DNA of 64,000 nt, taken from the NCBI GenBank assembly GCA_020725115.1, contig DYFR01000003.1, forward strand, positions 62,001 to 126,000, written 5' to 3'. This DNA is from Thiohalomonas denitrificans (GTDB lineage: Bacteria > Pseudomonadota > Gammaproteobacteria > Thiohalomonadales > Thiohalomonadaceae). Positions 29,402 to 39,053 of the stretch are shown piece by piece; the first letter of the stretch is position 1, and the number at the start of each line of letters is the position of its first letter. The translations under genes and the position numbers were made by a program. Below the pieces are notes generated by a model, which ran no database searches, was not told the origin of the DNA, and saw nothing but the letters and a program-made list of their open reading frames with translations.

Positions 29402-31023
29402 CGGGCGAATAGTAGCCGGAAGCGGGCGCCGCCGTCAGGTGGTGGCAGGCAGATGAGGCGCGCCCGGTTGCTCTCGGTCAGTTCCCGTGCCAGATAGAGC
29501 CCGAGCCCGGTGCCCTTGCCTTCGGTGGTGAAAAAGGGTTCGAACAGATGTTCAGCCGCCTCGGGCGGGATGCCGGGGCCATGGTCACGCACGTCCAGCC
29601 AGATATCATCGCCGCTGCGGCCGGCACTGATTTCCAGTTTGGGCGCGGGAGCGGCTGCGGCGTGGCGCAGGCCGTTGAGACTGAGGTTCCAGACGATCTG
29701 GTGCAGCTGGGTGGGGTCGAACTGCACGGCGAGATCCGTCGGCTCTACGCTGAGGCGGATATCCCCGGGCTGGCAGGTGGCGATGCGCTGGAACTCTTCC
29801 AGGAAACGTTGCAGCCAGGGACCCAGTTCGATGTGCTCCGGGTGGGTCCGGTTGCGGCGTCCCAGGTGCAGTACGCTTTCGATAATGGCGTTGATGCGTT
29901 TCGACTGTTCCAGGATGATGCGCAGCAGACGCTTGTCACCGGTTTCCAGGGCCGGCGACTCCTCCAGCAATTCGCCTGCATGGCTGATCGCCCCCAGGGG
30001 ATTGCGAATCTCATGGGCAATGCTGGCGGTGAGGCGGCCGAGGGAGGCCAGTTTGAGCTGCTGTGCCTGCTGGCTGGCATCGCTGGCGTCTTCGAGAAAA
30101 ATCAGGCTGTCGGCGCCGTTGCCGATGGGCATGAAATGGGGCAGAACCTGCTGCCCGGTGTGCGGTACCTCGAACAGGCTCGATGTCTGGCGTTCCCCGG
30201 CGCGCCAGGACTGCAGCTGTTTTTGCAGCGCCGGCACCAGCTGTTCCAGTGCTGCCCCGGCCGCCGGCTTGGCTCCCAGGCCGAGCAGCTGCCGGGCGGT
30301 GGCATTGATCAGCCGGATATGTCCGCCGGCATCGGTGACCAGTACCCCGGTCTGCATGTGCTGGATGACATAGTCGGTCAGCTGGGCCATGTTGGCCAGG
30401 TCGATGCCGCGTTGCTGCGCCAGTTTTTCACTGGCGCGGATGCGGCGTGCCAGGGTGTGGGCCAGGGCCGCCGTGGCGAACAGGGTGGCTCCCAGCATGC
30501 CTGCCTGGGGGTAATTGATGGCCTCGCGGGCGATATGGGCAGGGGCGTTGAGGTAGAGCAGGCTCTGTTCAATGAGTATGGCAAGGGTGGCCAGGGCAGC
30601 GAACAGGGTGGCGGTGCGCCCCACGCTGAGCAGGCCGGCGGCGGCCACGCTTACCACCAGCAGCATGCCCAGGCCACTGTCGACACCGCCGCTGGCATGC
30701 ATCAACAGGGTAATGCAGGCGATGTCGGTGAAGGTGTGGATATCCACCAGGGTGTGGAAGGGCAGCATGCGGGTACGTACGGCGATGCCGGCCAGAAAGG
30801 CGGCGGCGAGGTAGCCATAGATGACGGCTACGTAGAGTGCAGGATAGAGGCTGCCGAAGGGTGTCGGGGTCAGTTTCAGCAGGTATAGCGCTACCAGCAG
30901 TCCCGCCAGCAGCAGGCGGTAGATGGCGAGGTAGCCGAGGGGCTTCCAGTGATCTATGTCGTGCGGGCCTGGGGATTTTTCGCCCTTGGCCGTTTCGCTC
31001 AGCAGGGGGGCCGCGGTTACCAT
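29398..31023 (-). CDS. pilS: PilS, sensor histidine kinase
   Basis: PilS phosphorylates PilR and senses pilin levels in the inner membrane. From ATG 31023 the product is 541 residues with six N-terminal membrane helices, a PAS-like domain (YVIQHMQTGVLVTDAGG), the H box SIAHEIRNPLGAISHAGELL and the ATPase boxes NLSLNGLRHA and DHGPGIP/GTGLGLYLARE. A much longer open frame extends upstream over the next gene but is not supported. pilS overlaps pilR. Confidence 0.93.
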
Positions 31024-31027
31024 CGGT

Positions 31028-31258
31028 TCACGGACGATGGGCGTCGCGGTGCTCCGGGCTGCAGTAGCTGTTTGCGCCGTTTCGTAGCGCCTGCGATTCC
31101 GGTATGTGGACGCCGCAATAGGCACATTTGACCATGCGCTCCTGCGGGCGGCTGCTTGTGCCGGGGGGCGATTGCGTTTTGCCTGCCAGCCAGCGCTTGA
31201 ACAGCACATAGGCCAGCCAGATGACGGCGGCAATGACGATGATGCGGATCAGGTTCAT
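31028..31258 (-). CDS. PP0621 family small membrane/zinc protein
   Basis: This 76-residue protein has one N-terminal membrane helix (RIIVIAAVIWLAYVLFKRWL) followed by a small zinc-ribbon pattern CAYCGVHIPESQA and YCSPEHR. This is the PP0621 family, whose genes commonly precede pilS in gammaproteobacteria. The function is unknown. It ends 4 nt before pilS, so the three genes form one operon. Confidence 0.85.
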   Translation of the reverse strand: MNLIRIIVIAAVIWLAYVLFKRWLAGKTQSPPGTSSRPQERMVKCAYCGVHIPESQALRNGANSYCSPEHRDAHRP

Positions 31259-31293
31259 GGCGGATACCAGGGATGGCGATGGGGCATCTTAGC

Positions 31294-31375
31294 AAAATTC
31301 AAAATTCAAGATTCAAAATTGAAATACGACCCATTGCCCGCCTGTCACTAAATCTTGAATTTTGAATCCTGAATT
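31294..31375. repeat. Palindromic junction repeat, family B (copy 1)
   Basis: The left arm (31294-31321) is made of 7-9 nt units like AAAATTCAAGATTC. The right arm (31351-31375) is the reverse complement, with a 29-nt GC-richer loop. It lies between the divergent PP0621 gene and sucC. Arms contain TGA every 7 nt on the complementary reading, closing all three frames. Its AT-rich arms contrast sharply with the GC-rich genome. Confidence 0.85.
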
Positions 31376-31450
31376 AGTGCGGCCCGTTTCCAACTTGGGC
31401 GCAATTCCTCCACAATAGCCGCTTTCCCCAGTCCCCGGGATATACCAAGA

Positions 31451-32617
31451 ATGAATCTGCACGAATACCAGGCAAAAGAATTGTTTGCCCGCTACGGCAT
31501 TGCGGTGCCGCAGGGGCGGGTGGTGGCCAGCGTCGGCGAGGCCGAGCGCGCCATGCAGGCGGTGGGCGGCAAGCGCTGGGTGGTGAAGGCTCAGGTGCAT
31601 GCCGGCGGCCGCGGCAAGGCCGGCGGCGTCAAGCTGGTGGAGGGCGGCGCGGCCCTGCAGCAGGCAGTAAATAATCTGCTCGGCAGCCGCCTGGTGACCC
31701 ACCAGAGCGGGCCGGAAGGCCAGCCGGTGAACCAGGTCCTGATCGAGCCCACCTGTGACATTGCGCGCGAGCTGTATCTGGGCATGGTGGTGGATCGCGC
31801 GCGCCAGCGCGTGGTGTTCATGGCCTCCAGTGCCGGCGGCATGGATATCGAAGAGGTGGCGGCCAGGACCCCGGAGAAAATTCTGACGGTGGCGGTGGAA
31901 CCGGTGGCCGGTCTGCAGCCCTACCAGTGCCGCCAGGTGGCCTTCGGCCTGGGCCTGGAAGGTGATCAGATCAAGCAACTCGGCAGCATCATGTCCGGGT
32001 TGTATCGCCTGTTCACCGAGTGCGACGCCTCGCTGCTGGAGATCAATCCGCTGGTGGTGACCGGCGACGGCCGCCTGATGGCGCTGGACGGCAAGCTGAA
32101 TCTGGACGAAAACGCCCTCTATCGTCAGCCGGCCCTGTGCGAGTTGCGCGATGCCTCGCAGGAGGACGAGCGCGAATACCGCGCCCAGCAGCACGGGCTG
32201 AACTATGTGCGCCTGGACGGCAGCATCGGCTGCATGGTGAACGGCGCGGGCCTCGCCATGGCGACGATGGATCTCATCAAGTTGCACGGCGGCGAGCCGG
32301 CCAACTTCCTAGACGTGGGCGGCGGCACCAATGCCGACAAGGTGGCCGAGGCCTTCAAGCTGATCCTGTCCGACACCAAGGTGAAGGCCATCCTGGTCAA
32401 CATCTTCGGCGGCATCGTGCGTTGCGACCTCATTGCCGAGGGCATCATCAAGGCGGTGCGCGAGGTGGGCATCTCCATTCCGGTGGTGGTGCGCCTGGAG
32501 GGGACCAATGTGGAGCTGGGCCGCAAGATGCTGGCCGAGAGCGGGCTGGCCATCACGGCGGCCGACGATTTGACCGGCGCGGCACAGAAGGTCGTCGCCG
32601 CGGTGCGAGGTGCATAA
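31451..32617 (+). CDS. sucC: SucC, succinyl-CoA synthetase beta subunit
   Basis: SucC with SucD interconverts succinyl-CoA and succinate with ATP or GTP in the TCA cycle. The 388-residue product starts [17 protein letters not shown], has the ATP-grasp region [19 protein letters not shown], and the C-terminal domain with [18 protein letters not shown] and [11 protein letters not shown]. It is followed directly by sucD. No sucAB genes are nearby. Confidence 0.97.
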   Translation: MNLHEYQAKELFARYGIAVPQGRVVASVGEAERAMQAVGGKRWVVKAQVHAGGRGKAGGVKLVEGGAALQQAVNNLLGSRLVTHQSGPEGQPVNQVLIEPTCDIARELYLGMVVDRARQRVVFMASSAGGMDIEEVAARTPEKILTVAVEPVAGLQPYQCRQVAFGLGLEGDQIKQLGSIMSGLYRLFTECDASLLEINPLVVTGDGRLMALDGKLNLDENALYRQPALCELRDASQEDEREYRAQQHGLNYVRLDGSIGCMVNGAGLAMATMDLIKLHGGEPANFLDVGGGTNADKVAEAFKLILSDTKVKAILVNIFGGIVRCDLIAEGIIKAVREVGISIPVVVRLEGTNVELGRKMLAESGLAITAADDLTGAAQKVVAAVRGA

Positions 32618-33487
32618 ATGGCCATTTTGATCGACAAGGATACCCGGGTGATCTGCCAGGGCTATACCGGCAAGCAGGGCACCTTCCATTCCGAGCAGGC
32701 CATCGCCTATGGCACCAATCTGGTCGGCGGCGTGACCCCCGGCAAGGGCGGCAGCAAGCATCTCGACCGTCCGGTATTCAACACCGTGCACGACGCGGTG
32801 CGCGAGACCGGCGCCAACGCCACCATGATCTACGTGCCGGCGCCCTTCGCCGCCGATGCGATCCTGGAGGCGGCCGATGCCGGCATCGAGGTCATCGCCT
32901 GCATTACCGAGGGCATTCCGGTGCTGGACATGCTGAAGGTGAAGGCGGCGCTGAAGAACACCGACGCGCGCCTCATCGGCCCCAATTGCCCGGGCCTGAT
33001 CACGCCGGGCGAGTGCAAGATCGGCATCATGCCCGGCGCCATCCACCAGAAGGGCAGGATTGGTATCGTCTCCCGCTCCGGCACCCTGACCTACGAGGCG
33101 GTGCACCAGACCACCGGTGCCGGCCTCGGTCAGTCCACCTGCGTCGGCATCGGCGGCGACCCCATCCACGGCATGAACTTCATCGATGTACTGTGCCTGT
33201 TCGAAAACGATCCGCAGACCGAGGGCATCATCATGGTGGGTGAGATTGGCGGCACGGCGGAGGAAGAGACCGCGGCCTTCATCAGGAAGCACATCAGCAA
33301 GCCGGTGGTGGCCTATATCGCCGGCGTCACTGCGCCCAAGGGCAAGCGCATGGGCCATGCCGGCGCCATCATCGCCGGCGGCAAGGGCACGGCGGAGGAG
33401 AAATTCGCCGCGCTGGAGGCCGCGGGCGTGCACGTGGTGCGCTCGCCGGCCGAGATGGGCGCACGCATGGCGGCGGTATTGAAATAG
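32618..33487 (+). CDS. sucD: SucD, succinyl-CoA synthetase alpha subunit
   Basis: SucD binds CoA and carries the phospho-histidine. The 289-residue product has the CoA site [35 protein letters not shown], and the active His in [17 protein letters not shown]. Its ATG follows the sucC stop without a gap. Confidence 0.97.
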   Translation: MAILIDKDTRVICQGYTGKQGTFHSEQAIAYGTNLVGGVTPGKGGSKHLDRPVFNTVHDAVRETGANATMIYVPAPFAADAILEAADAGIEVIACITEGIPVLDMLKVKAALKNTDARLIGPNCPGLITPGECKIGIMPGAIHQKGRIGIVSRSGTLTYEAVHQTTGAGLGQSTCVGIGGDPIHGMNFIDVLCLFENDPQTEGIIMVGEIGGTAEEETAAFIRKHISKPVVAYIAGVTAPKGKRMGHAGAIIAGGKGTAEEKFAALEAAGVHVVRSPAEMGARMAAVLK

Positions 33488-33488
33488 A

Positions 33489-33657
33489 TCATGAACAACC
33501 TGTCGCAGAGACGCGGAGACGCAGAGTGGATTATTGCATTGCGTTATCGGCAGGGAGTCGGTGACGCAGACTCTGCAGGAAGAATCATCCCGCGCATTTA
33601 TCATGCCGTATCTCTGCGTCTCTGCGTCTCTGCGCCAGACAGGTTTTCTTCATGACC
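33489..33657 (+). repeat. Palindromic junction repeat, family A (copy 2)
   Basis: Left arm ACCTGTCGCAGAGACGCGGA and onward (33498-33526), right arm 33611-33644. The inverted similarity continues beyond the octamers to TCATGA at each end (33489 and 33650), the right one being the nadE start. The element fills the sucD-nadE gap completely. The loop (about 84 nt) is unique. Confidence 0.85.
33491..33655 (+). CDS. 54-codon ORF across the sucD-nadE palindrome
   Basis: An open frame starts at ATG 33491, 3 nt after the sucD stop, crosses the whole element and ends at a TGA overlapping the nadE start (ATGA, 33652-33655). This is the same bridging pattern as at mraY-murD and isp1-isp2. The peptide has no recognised family and its arm-encoded parts are typical repeat translations. 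It may serve coupling only. Confidence 0.25.
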   Translation: MNNLSQRRGDAEWIIALRYRQGVGDADSAGRIIPRIYHAVSLRLCVSAPDRFSS

Positions 33658-35272
33658 GTCCTCCGCATCGCGCTGGCACAGATCAATCCGCTGGTCGGCG
33701 ACGTCGACGGCAATGCTGCGCGCATCATCCAGGCGGCGGAGCGGGCGCGCGACGAGTTGCATGCCGATGCGGTGCTGTTCCCCGAATTGAGCCTGACCGG
33801 CTATCCGCCGGAGGATCTGCTGCTGCGTCCCGGTCTGCATATGCGTGTACTGCGTGCGCTGGAGGAGGTGAAGCGGCGCGTGAGCGGCATTACGCTGGTG
33901 ATCGGTCTGCCGCAGCAGGCGGCGGGCGGGCTGTTCAATGCAGCTGTGGTGCTGCGCGATGGCCAGCTGCTCGGCAGCTATCACAAGCAGCACCTGCCCA
34001 ATTATTCCGTGTTCGACGAGAAGCGCTACTTCGCCGCCGGCGCGGAGGCGTGCGTGGTGGCCATCGACGGCGTGCAGGTCGGCATCACCATTTGCGAGGA
34101 CGTGTGGCATCCGGGGCCGGTAGCCCAGGCGACGGCCGCCGGGGCGCGGCTGATCCTCAATCTCAATGCCTCGCCGTTTCATATCAACAAGGGGCGTGAG
34201 CGGGAAGAGGTGGTGCGCACGCGTATCGCCGAGAGCGGCGTGCCCCTGGTCTACGTCAACCAGGTGGGCGGCCAGGACGAACTGGTGTTCGACGGCGAGT
34301 CCTTCGTGATGGACGAAATGGGCGAGGTGGTGCTGCGCGCCCCGGCCTGGCGGGAAGGGTTGTGGCTGGCCGAGTTCGAGGTGGCCGACGAGGCGGTGCG
34401 CCCGCTGCCCGCTGTGGTCGAGCCGGTGCAATCGCTGGAGGCCAGCGTGTACGGCGCGCTGGTGTGCGGGGTGCGCGACTACATCGAAAAGAACGGTTTC
34501 CGTGGCGTGGTGCTCGGCCTGTCCGGCGGCATCGACTCGGCGCTGACCCTGGCGGTGGCGGTGGATGCCATCGGCGCGGCACGGGTGGAGGCGGTGATGA
34601 TGCCGTCGCGCTATACCGCCGACATGAGCGTGGAGGACGCGGCGGAAGAGGCGCGCATCCTCGGCGTCGACTATCGCGTCATCACCATCGAGCCGCTGTT
34701 CAATGCCTTTCTCGCCAGCCTGCGCGAGGAATTTGCCGGCACCACGCCGGATACCACGGAGGAGAATCTGCAGGCGCGCTGCCGCGGCGTGCTGCTGATG
34801 GCCATCTCCAACAAGAAGCGCAAGATCGTGCTCACCACCGGCAACAAGAGCGAAATGGCGGTGGGCTATGCCACGCTGTATGGCGACATGGCCGGCGGCT
34901 TCGACGTGTTGAAGGACGTGCCCAAGACCCTGGTGTTCCGTCTGGCGGAATATCGCAATAGCCTCAGTCCGGTGATCCCGCAGCGCGTCATCGACCGGCC
35001 GCCTTCGGCGGAGTTGGCGCCGGATCAGAAGGATACCGATTCATTGCCGTCCTATGAGATCCTCGACTCCATTCTGGAGCGCTATGTGGAACTGGATCAG
35101 TGTCTGGATGAGATCGTCGCGGCGGGTTACGATGCGGATACAGTGCGTCGCGTCATTCGTCTGGTGGACCGCAACGAGTACAAGCGGCGCCAGGCGGCGC
35201 CGGGGGTGCGCATCACGCGGCGGGCGTTCGGACGGGATCGGCGCTATCCGATCACCTCGGGGTTTGGTAAAT

Positions 35273-35274
<2 letters not shown>
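33652..35274 (+). CDS. nadE: NadE, glutamine-dependent NAD+ synthetase
   Basis: NadE amidates nicotinic acid adenine dinucleotide, taking ammonia from glutamine. The 540-residue product joins an N-terminal nitrilase-type glutaminase (Glu in FPELSLTGYPPEDLL, Lys in YHKQHLPNYSVFDE, Cys in ITICEDVWHPG) to a PP-loop synthetase (GLSGGIDSALTLAVA, TTGNKSEMAVGYATLYGD). A glnB gene follows across a repeat. PII has been reported to relieve NAD+ inhibition of this NadE type in Azospirillum, so the linkage may be functional. Confidence 0.96.
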
Positions 35275-35709
<435 letters not shown>

Positions 35710-35710
35710 G

Positions 35711-35837
35711 GCAGATACAAGAGGAAAGTTACAAGATACAAGGGATGGTGTGCGCTATGCGCACGCCAGAATCAAATTAGGTTGCGCGCGTGGCGCGCTC
35801 ATTCCCTTGTATCTTTCCTCTTGTATCTTGTATCTGC
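35711..35837. repeat. Palindromic junction repeat, family C (copy 2)
   Basis: Arms of 35 nt (35711-35745 and 35803-35837) read GCAGATACAAG at the ends and TACAAGGGA at the loop side. Inside, the heptamer units AGGAAAG and ATACAAG/TTACAAG are in different order in the two arms. The loop has further GC-rich short palindromes. It fills the gap between glnB and the convergent nitroreductase gene, where it could act as a bidirectional hairpin. Confidence 0.88.
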
Positions 35838-35840
35838 ACT

Positions 35841-36362
35841 TCAGTGATAGCTGACCACCTCGGTGAGGTGGCGGCGTGGGGTCGGTTCCGGCAGTTCCGC
35901 CGGGTAGCCGACGGTGAGCAGGGCGATGGGCTGCAGGCCGGCATCCAGCTTGAGCAGGCGGGCCACGGCGGTGTCGTCGAACTGCCCCACCCAGGCTGAG
36001 CCGAGTCCGGCGGCGACAACCGCGAGCTGGGCGTAGGTGGCGGCGATGGTGGCGTCTTGCAGGGCGTAGAGGCTGCGACCGCGTTCACCGTATTTGGCGG
36101 CGGCGCGTTCGCCGTAGCTGCTGAACACCAGGATGACCGGCGCCTGGGCGACGAAGCTCTGGCCGGCGGAAGCATCCACCAGCGCCTGGCGCAGGGCCGG
36201 AGTGGTTACCACGTCGATGTGGTAGGACTGCAGGTCACCAGCTGAAGGGGCGGCGCAGGCCATTTCCAGGATGGCATGCAGTTTTTCCGGCTCCACCACC
36301 ATGTCGGTGCGATATTTGCGTACCGAATGACGGTGACGCACGGTTTCGAAGAAGTCCCACAT
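35841..36362 (-). CDS. Nitroreductase family protein
   Basis: This 173-residue FMN-binding protein has the family start FFETVRHRHSVRKYRTD, the APSAGDLQSYHIDVV flavin site and AVVAAGLGSAWVGQFDD. Many members reduce nitro compounds or quinones with NAD(P)H. The substrate cannot be told here. The protein is short for the family, as in the ydjA/BluB-side subgroups, and stands alone between glnB and bamD. Confidence 0.88.
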   Translation of the reverse strand: MWDFFETVRHRHSVRKYRTDMVVEPEKLHAILEMACAAPSAGDLQSYHIDVVTTPALRQALVDASAGQSFVAQAPVILVFSSYGERAAAKYGERGRSLYALQDATIAATYAQLAVVAAGLGSAWVGQFDDTAVARLLKLDAGLQPIALLTVGYPAELPEPTPRRHLTEVVSYH

Positions 36363-36435
36363 CGCTGCTGTCTCCTCTTGTGATGTCCGGATAAACGGGT
36401 TGGTCGCGAATGCGATTCGCTACAAGATTTTCGAA

Positions 36436-37197
36436 TTACGGCGCCAGCTGGGCGGCCCGCTCCGGATGATTCTGTTCCAGCACACGGTAGGCGGCATCGG
36501 CCAGGTCAGTCATCTCCATGGCACGGTAGGCATGCACCATGACGGTCAGCGCATCGGGAACCGATGGTGTGCGTTCGTAGTTTTCCAGCACGTATTTGCC
36601 GCGGTTGGCGGCGGCCAGTGGGGCGCCGCGGCGCAGGTAGTAATCGGCCACCAGAATTTCATGGCGCGCCAGGTTGTTGCGCAGATAGGTCATGCGCTGG
36701 ATGGCGTCATCGCTGTAGCGGCTGGCCGGGAAGCGCTGCAGCAGTTCGCTGAAATAGCGGAACGACTCGCGGGCGGCGGTGGGGTCACGTTCGGCGCTAT
36801 CCTGCGGGAAGAAGCGTTCGAGGAAATTTTTGCCGGGTTCAAAACTGGCCAGGCCGCGCATGTAATAGGCATAATCCACATTTGGATGGCGCGGATGCAG
36901 CTTGATGAAGCGGTCGGCGGCGGCGATGGCGGCCTCGGGTTCACCGGCCTTGTAGTGGGCGTAGGCGGTTTCGAGCTGTGCCTGCTGGGTGTAACGGCCG
37001 TAGGGAAAGCGCGCCTCCAGCCGGCCGTAGAGCTTGATGGCCTTTTCGTAGTCGCTGTCGTTGAGCGCTTCCTTGGCGGCGGTATAGAGCTGGCTTGCAT
37101 CCCAGCCGGCGGTTTCGTCATGTTCCTTGAAAATGGAACAGCCCGTGCCGGTGAGCACGAACAGCATCAGCGCCAAAAGACTACCTGCAACACGCAT
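36436..37197 (-). CDS. bamD: BamD, outer membrane assembly lipoprotein
   Basis: BamD is the essential lipoprotein of the BAM complex. The 253-residue product has a lipoprotein signal with lipobox LTGTGC, then five TPR-like repeats (YTAAKEALNDSDYEKAIKLY, PEAAIAAADRFIKLHP and RGKYVLENYERTPS). Length matches the family. It is divergent from rluD across 76 nt, the conserved gammaproteobacterial arrangement bamD/rluD/pgeF(yfiH)-clpB. Confidence 0.95.
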   Translation of the reverse strand: MRVAGSLLALMLFVLTGTGCSIFKEHDETAGWDASQLYTAAKEALNDSDYEKAIKLYGRLEARFPYGRYTQQAQLETAYAHYKAGEPEAAIAAADRFIKLHPRHPNVDYAYYMRGLASFEPGKNFLERFFPQDSAERDPTAARESFRYFSELLQRFPASRYSDDAIQRMTYLRNNLARHEILVADYYLRRGAPLAAANRGKYVLENYERTPSVPDALTVMVHAYRAMEMTDLADAAYRVLEQNHPERAAQLAP

Positions 37198-37232
37198 TTA
37201 TATTGATTCCTGGAGCGGCCATGTGCCGCGCA

Positions 37233-37241
37233 GTATACCAC
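37233..37241 (-). promoter_or_regulatory. Extended -10 promoter for bamD
   Basis: On the minus strand TGGTATACT is a full extended -10 (TG-N-TATACT). It lies about 40 nt upstream of the bamD start in the 76-nt bamD/rluD divergent gap. No clear -35 is seen, which is acceptable for an extended -10. Confidence 0.45.
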
Positions 37242-37273
37242 CCCCATTAACCCCGACGCGAAGGCGCCCCGTC

Positions 37274-38227
37274 ATGACAAGCAAGACTTACTCCCTGGAC
37301 ATACCGCCCGAACTGGCGGGACAGCGGCTGGATCAGGCGCTGGCGGCGATGCTGCCCGATTACTCGCGTGCCCGTCTGAGCCAGTGGGTCAAGGAGGGCA
37401 AGGCGCTGGTGGACGGCCGGGTGTGCAAGCCCAAGGACAAGGTGGTGGGGGGCGAGCGGATCGAGCTGGAGGCGGTGGTCGAGGCTGATGACCGTCATCA
37501 GGGGGAGCCGATACCCCTCGATATCGTCTACGAGGATGCTGCCCTCATCGTACTCAACAAGCCCGCCGGGCTGGTGGTGCACCCGGCGGCCGGCAACCCG
37601 GCCGGCACCCTGCTCAATGCCCTGCTGCACCACGCGCCGGAGCTGGCCCAGGTGCCGCGTGCCGGTATTGTGCATCGCATCGACAAGGAGACCTCGGGCC
37701 TGCTGGTGGTGGCGCGCACGCTGGAGGCGCAGAATGCCCTGGTGCAAGCGCTGCAGGCACGCGAGTTCACCCGCGAATACGACACCGTGGTGATGGGCGA
37801 GATGACCGGTGGCGGCACGGTGGATGCCCCCATCGGCCGCCACCCTGTGGATCGCAAGCGTCAGGCCATTGTCGCCTCGGGCAAGCCGGCGGTAACGCAC
37901 TACCGGCTGGTGGAGCGCTACCGCGCCCACACCCGCCTGGCGGTGCGGCTGGAAACCGGGCGCACCCACCAGATCCGTGTGCACATGGCCCACATCCATC
38001 ACCCCATCGTCGGTGATCAGGTCTACGGTGGTCGCCTGCGCCTGCCGGCGGGGTGCGGCGAGGCGTTGCGTACCATGCTGCACGGCTTCAAGCGCCAGGC
38101 GCTGCACGCCATGCGCCTCGGCCTGGTACATCCGGCCAGCGGCGAATACATGGAATGGAGCGTGCCGGCGCCGGAGGACATGCAGGCGCTGATCGCCGTG
38201 CTGCGCGAGGATGCGGTGCAGCGGTAA
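37274..38227 (+). CDS. rluD: RluD, 23S rRNA pseudouridine synthase
   Basis: RluD makes pseudouridines 1911, 1915 and 1917 in helix 69 of 23S rRNA. The 317-residue product has an N-terminal S4 domain (RLDQALAAMLPDYSRARLSQ) and the RluA catalytic domain with the active Asp in IVHRIDKETSGLLVVA, plus GRTHQIRVHMAHI. ATG 37274 fits the family; an in-frame longer frame overlaps bamD and is unlikely. pgeF follows across a repeat. Confidence 0.96.
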   Translation: MTSKTYSLDIPPELAGQRLDQALAAMLPDYSRARLSQWVKEGKALVDGRVCKPKDKVVGGERIELEAVVEADDRHQGEPIPLDIVYEDAALIVLNKPAGLVVHPAAGNPAGTLLNALLHHAPELAQVPRAGIVHRIDKETSGLLVVARTLEAQNALVQALQAREFTREYDTVVMGEMTGGGTVDAPIGRHPVDRKRQAIVASGKPAVTHYRLVERYRAHTRLAVRLETGRTHQIRVHMAHIHHPIVGDQVYGGRLRLPAGCGEALRTMLHGFKRQALHAMRLGLVHPASGEYMEWSVPAPEDMQALIAVLREDAVQR

Positions 38228-38301
38228 TTCAAAATTCAAGATACAAAATTGAAAAGAACCGCGCCGCCCCGTATCTGAACCTTGAATTTTGAATTTTGAA
38301 T
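38226..38301. repeat. Palindromic junction repeat, family B (copy 2)
   Basis: The left arm (38226-38251) AATTCAAAATTCAAGATACA and the right arm (38281-38301) in reverse complement flank a GC-rich 29-nt loop. The element runs from the rluD stop to 1 nt before the pgeF start. TGA occurs at 38283, 38290 and 38297, closing all three frames ahead of pgeF, so this copy would block rather than pass ribosomes. Confidence 0.88.
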
Positions 38302-38302
38302 C

Positions 38303-39022
38303 ATGGACCTCATCCTCCCCGACTGGCCCGCCCCCCCCAACGTCCGCGCCTGCGCCACCACACGTGACGGCGGCGTGAGCACGGGGTCTTATGCCAGCCT
38401 CAATCTGGGCGACCACGTGGGGGATGCCCCGGCCGATGTGGCAGAGAATCGTGCCCGCATGCGTCGAGAGTTGTGTTTGCCGACGGAGCCGCTGTGGCTT
38501 AATCAGGTACATGGCATTGCGGTGGCCGAGGGGCAGGGTGGTTGTGCCGACGCCAGCGTGGCCTTCGCGCCGGGCGCCGTATGCGCAGTGATGACCGCCG
38601 ACTGTCTGCCCCTGCTGTTGTGCGACCGCGCCGGTACGCGGGTGGCGGCGGTGCATGCCGGCTGGCGCGGCCTGCTGGGCGGGGTGGTCGAGGCGGCAGT
38701 GGAGCGTCTGGGTGTGCCGGGCGCGGAACTGTTGGTGTGGCTGGGGCCGGCCATCGGGCCGCGGGCCTTCGAAGTGGGTGATGAGGTGCGCGCCGCCTTC
38801 GTGATGGAGGATGCGGCTGCCGCCGCGGCCTTCCGTCCTTCGCCGGGCGGGCGCTGGCTGGCGGATATCTATGCCCTGGCGCGCCTGCGCCTGACGCGTT
38901 GCAGCATAACGGCGGTATACGGCGGCGATCTGTGCACCTGGAGTGATGCAGCACGCTTTTACTCCTATCGCCGCGACGGCGTCACCGGGCGCATGGCCAG
39001 CCTGATCTGGCTTGCGGTATGA
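38303..39022 (+). CDS. pgeF: PgeF, peptidoglycan editing factor / multicopper-type laccase-domain protein
   Basis: YfiH/PgeF proteins remove miscoded UDP-MurNAc-L-Ser in E. coli and are also called polyphenol oxidases. The 239-residue product has the zinc/copper His and Cys motifs: NQVHGIAV, MTADCLPLLL and VHAGWRGLLGGVVE. Its neighbours rluD and clpB are the usual ones for this gene. Directly upstream lies repeat copy B2. Confidence 0.93.
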   Translation: MDLILPDWPAPPNVRACATTRDGGVSTGSYASLNLGDHVGDAPADVAENRARMRRELCLPTEPLWLNQVHGIAVAEGQGGCADASVAFAPGAVCAVMTADCLPLLLCDRAGTRVAAVHAGWRGLLGGVVEAAVERLGVPGAELLVWLGPAIGPRAFEVGDEVRAAFVMEDAAAAAAFRPSPGGRWLADIYALARLRLTRCSITAVYGGDLCTWSDAARFYSYRRDGVTGRMASLIWLAV

Positions 39023-39053
39023 TGCCCCTCCCTCCCTGGTGTGTGTGGACAGC

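Noticed and set aside
32020-33243. A 407-codon plus-strand frame over sucC/sucD
   Set aside because: It lies out of frame over two genes with complete motifs; Arg/Gly/Ala-rich shadow.
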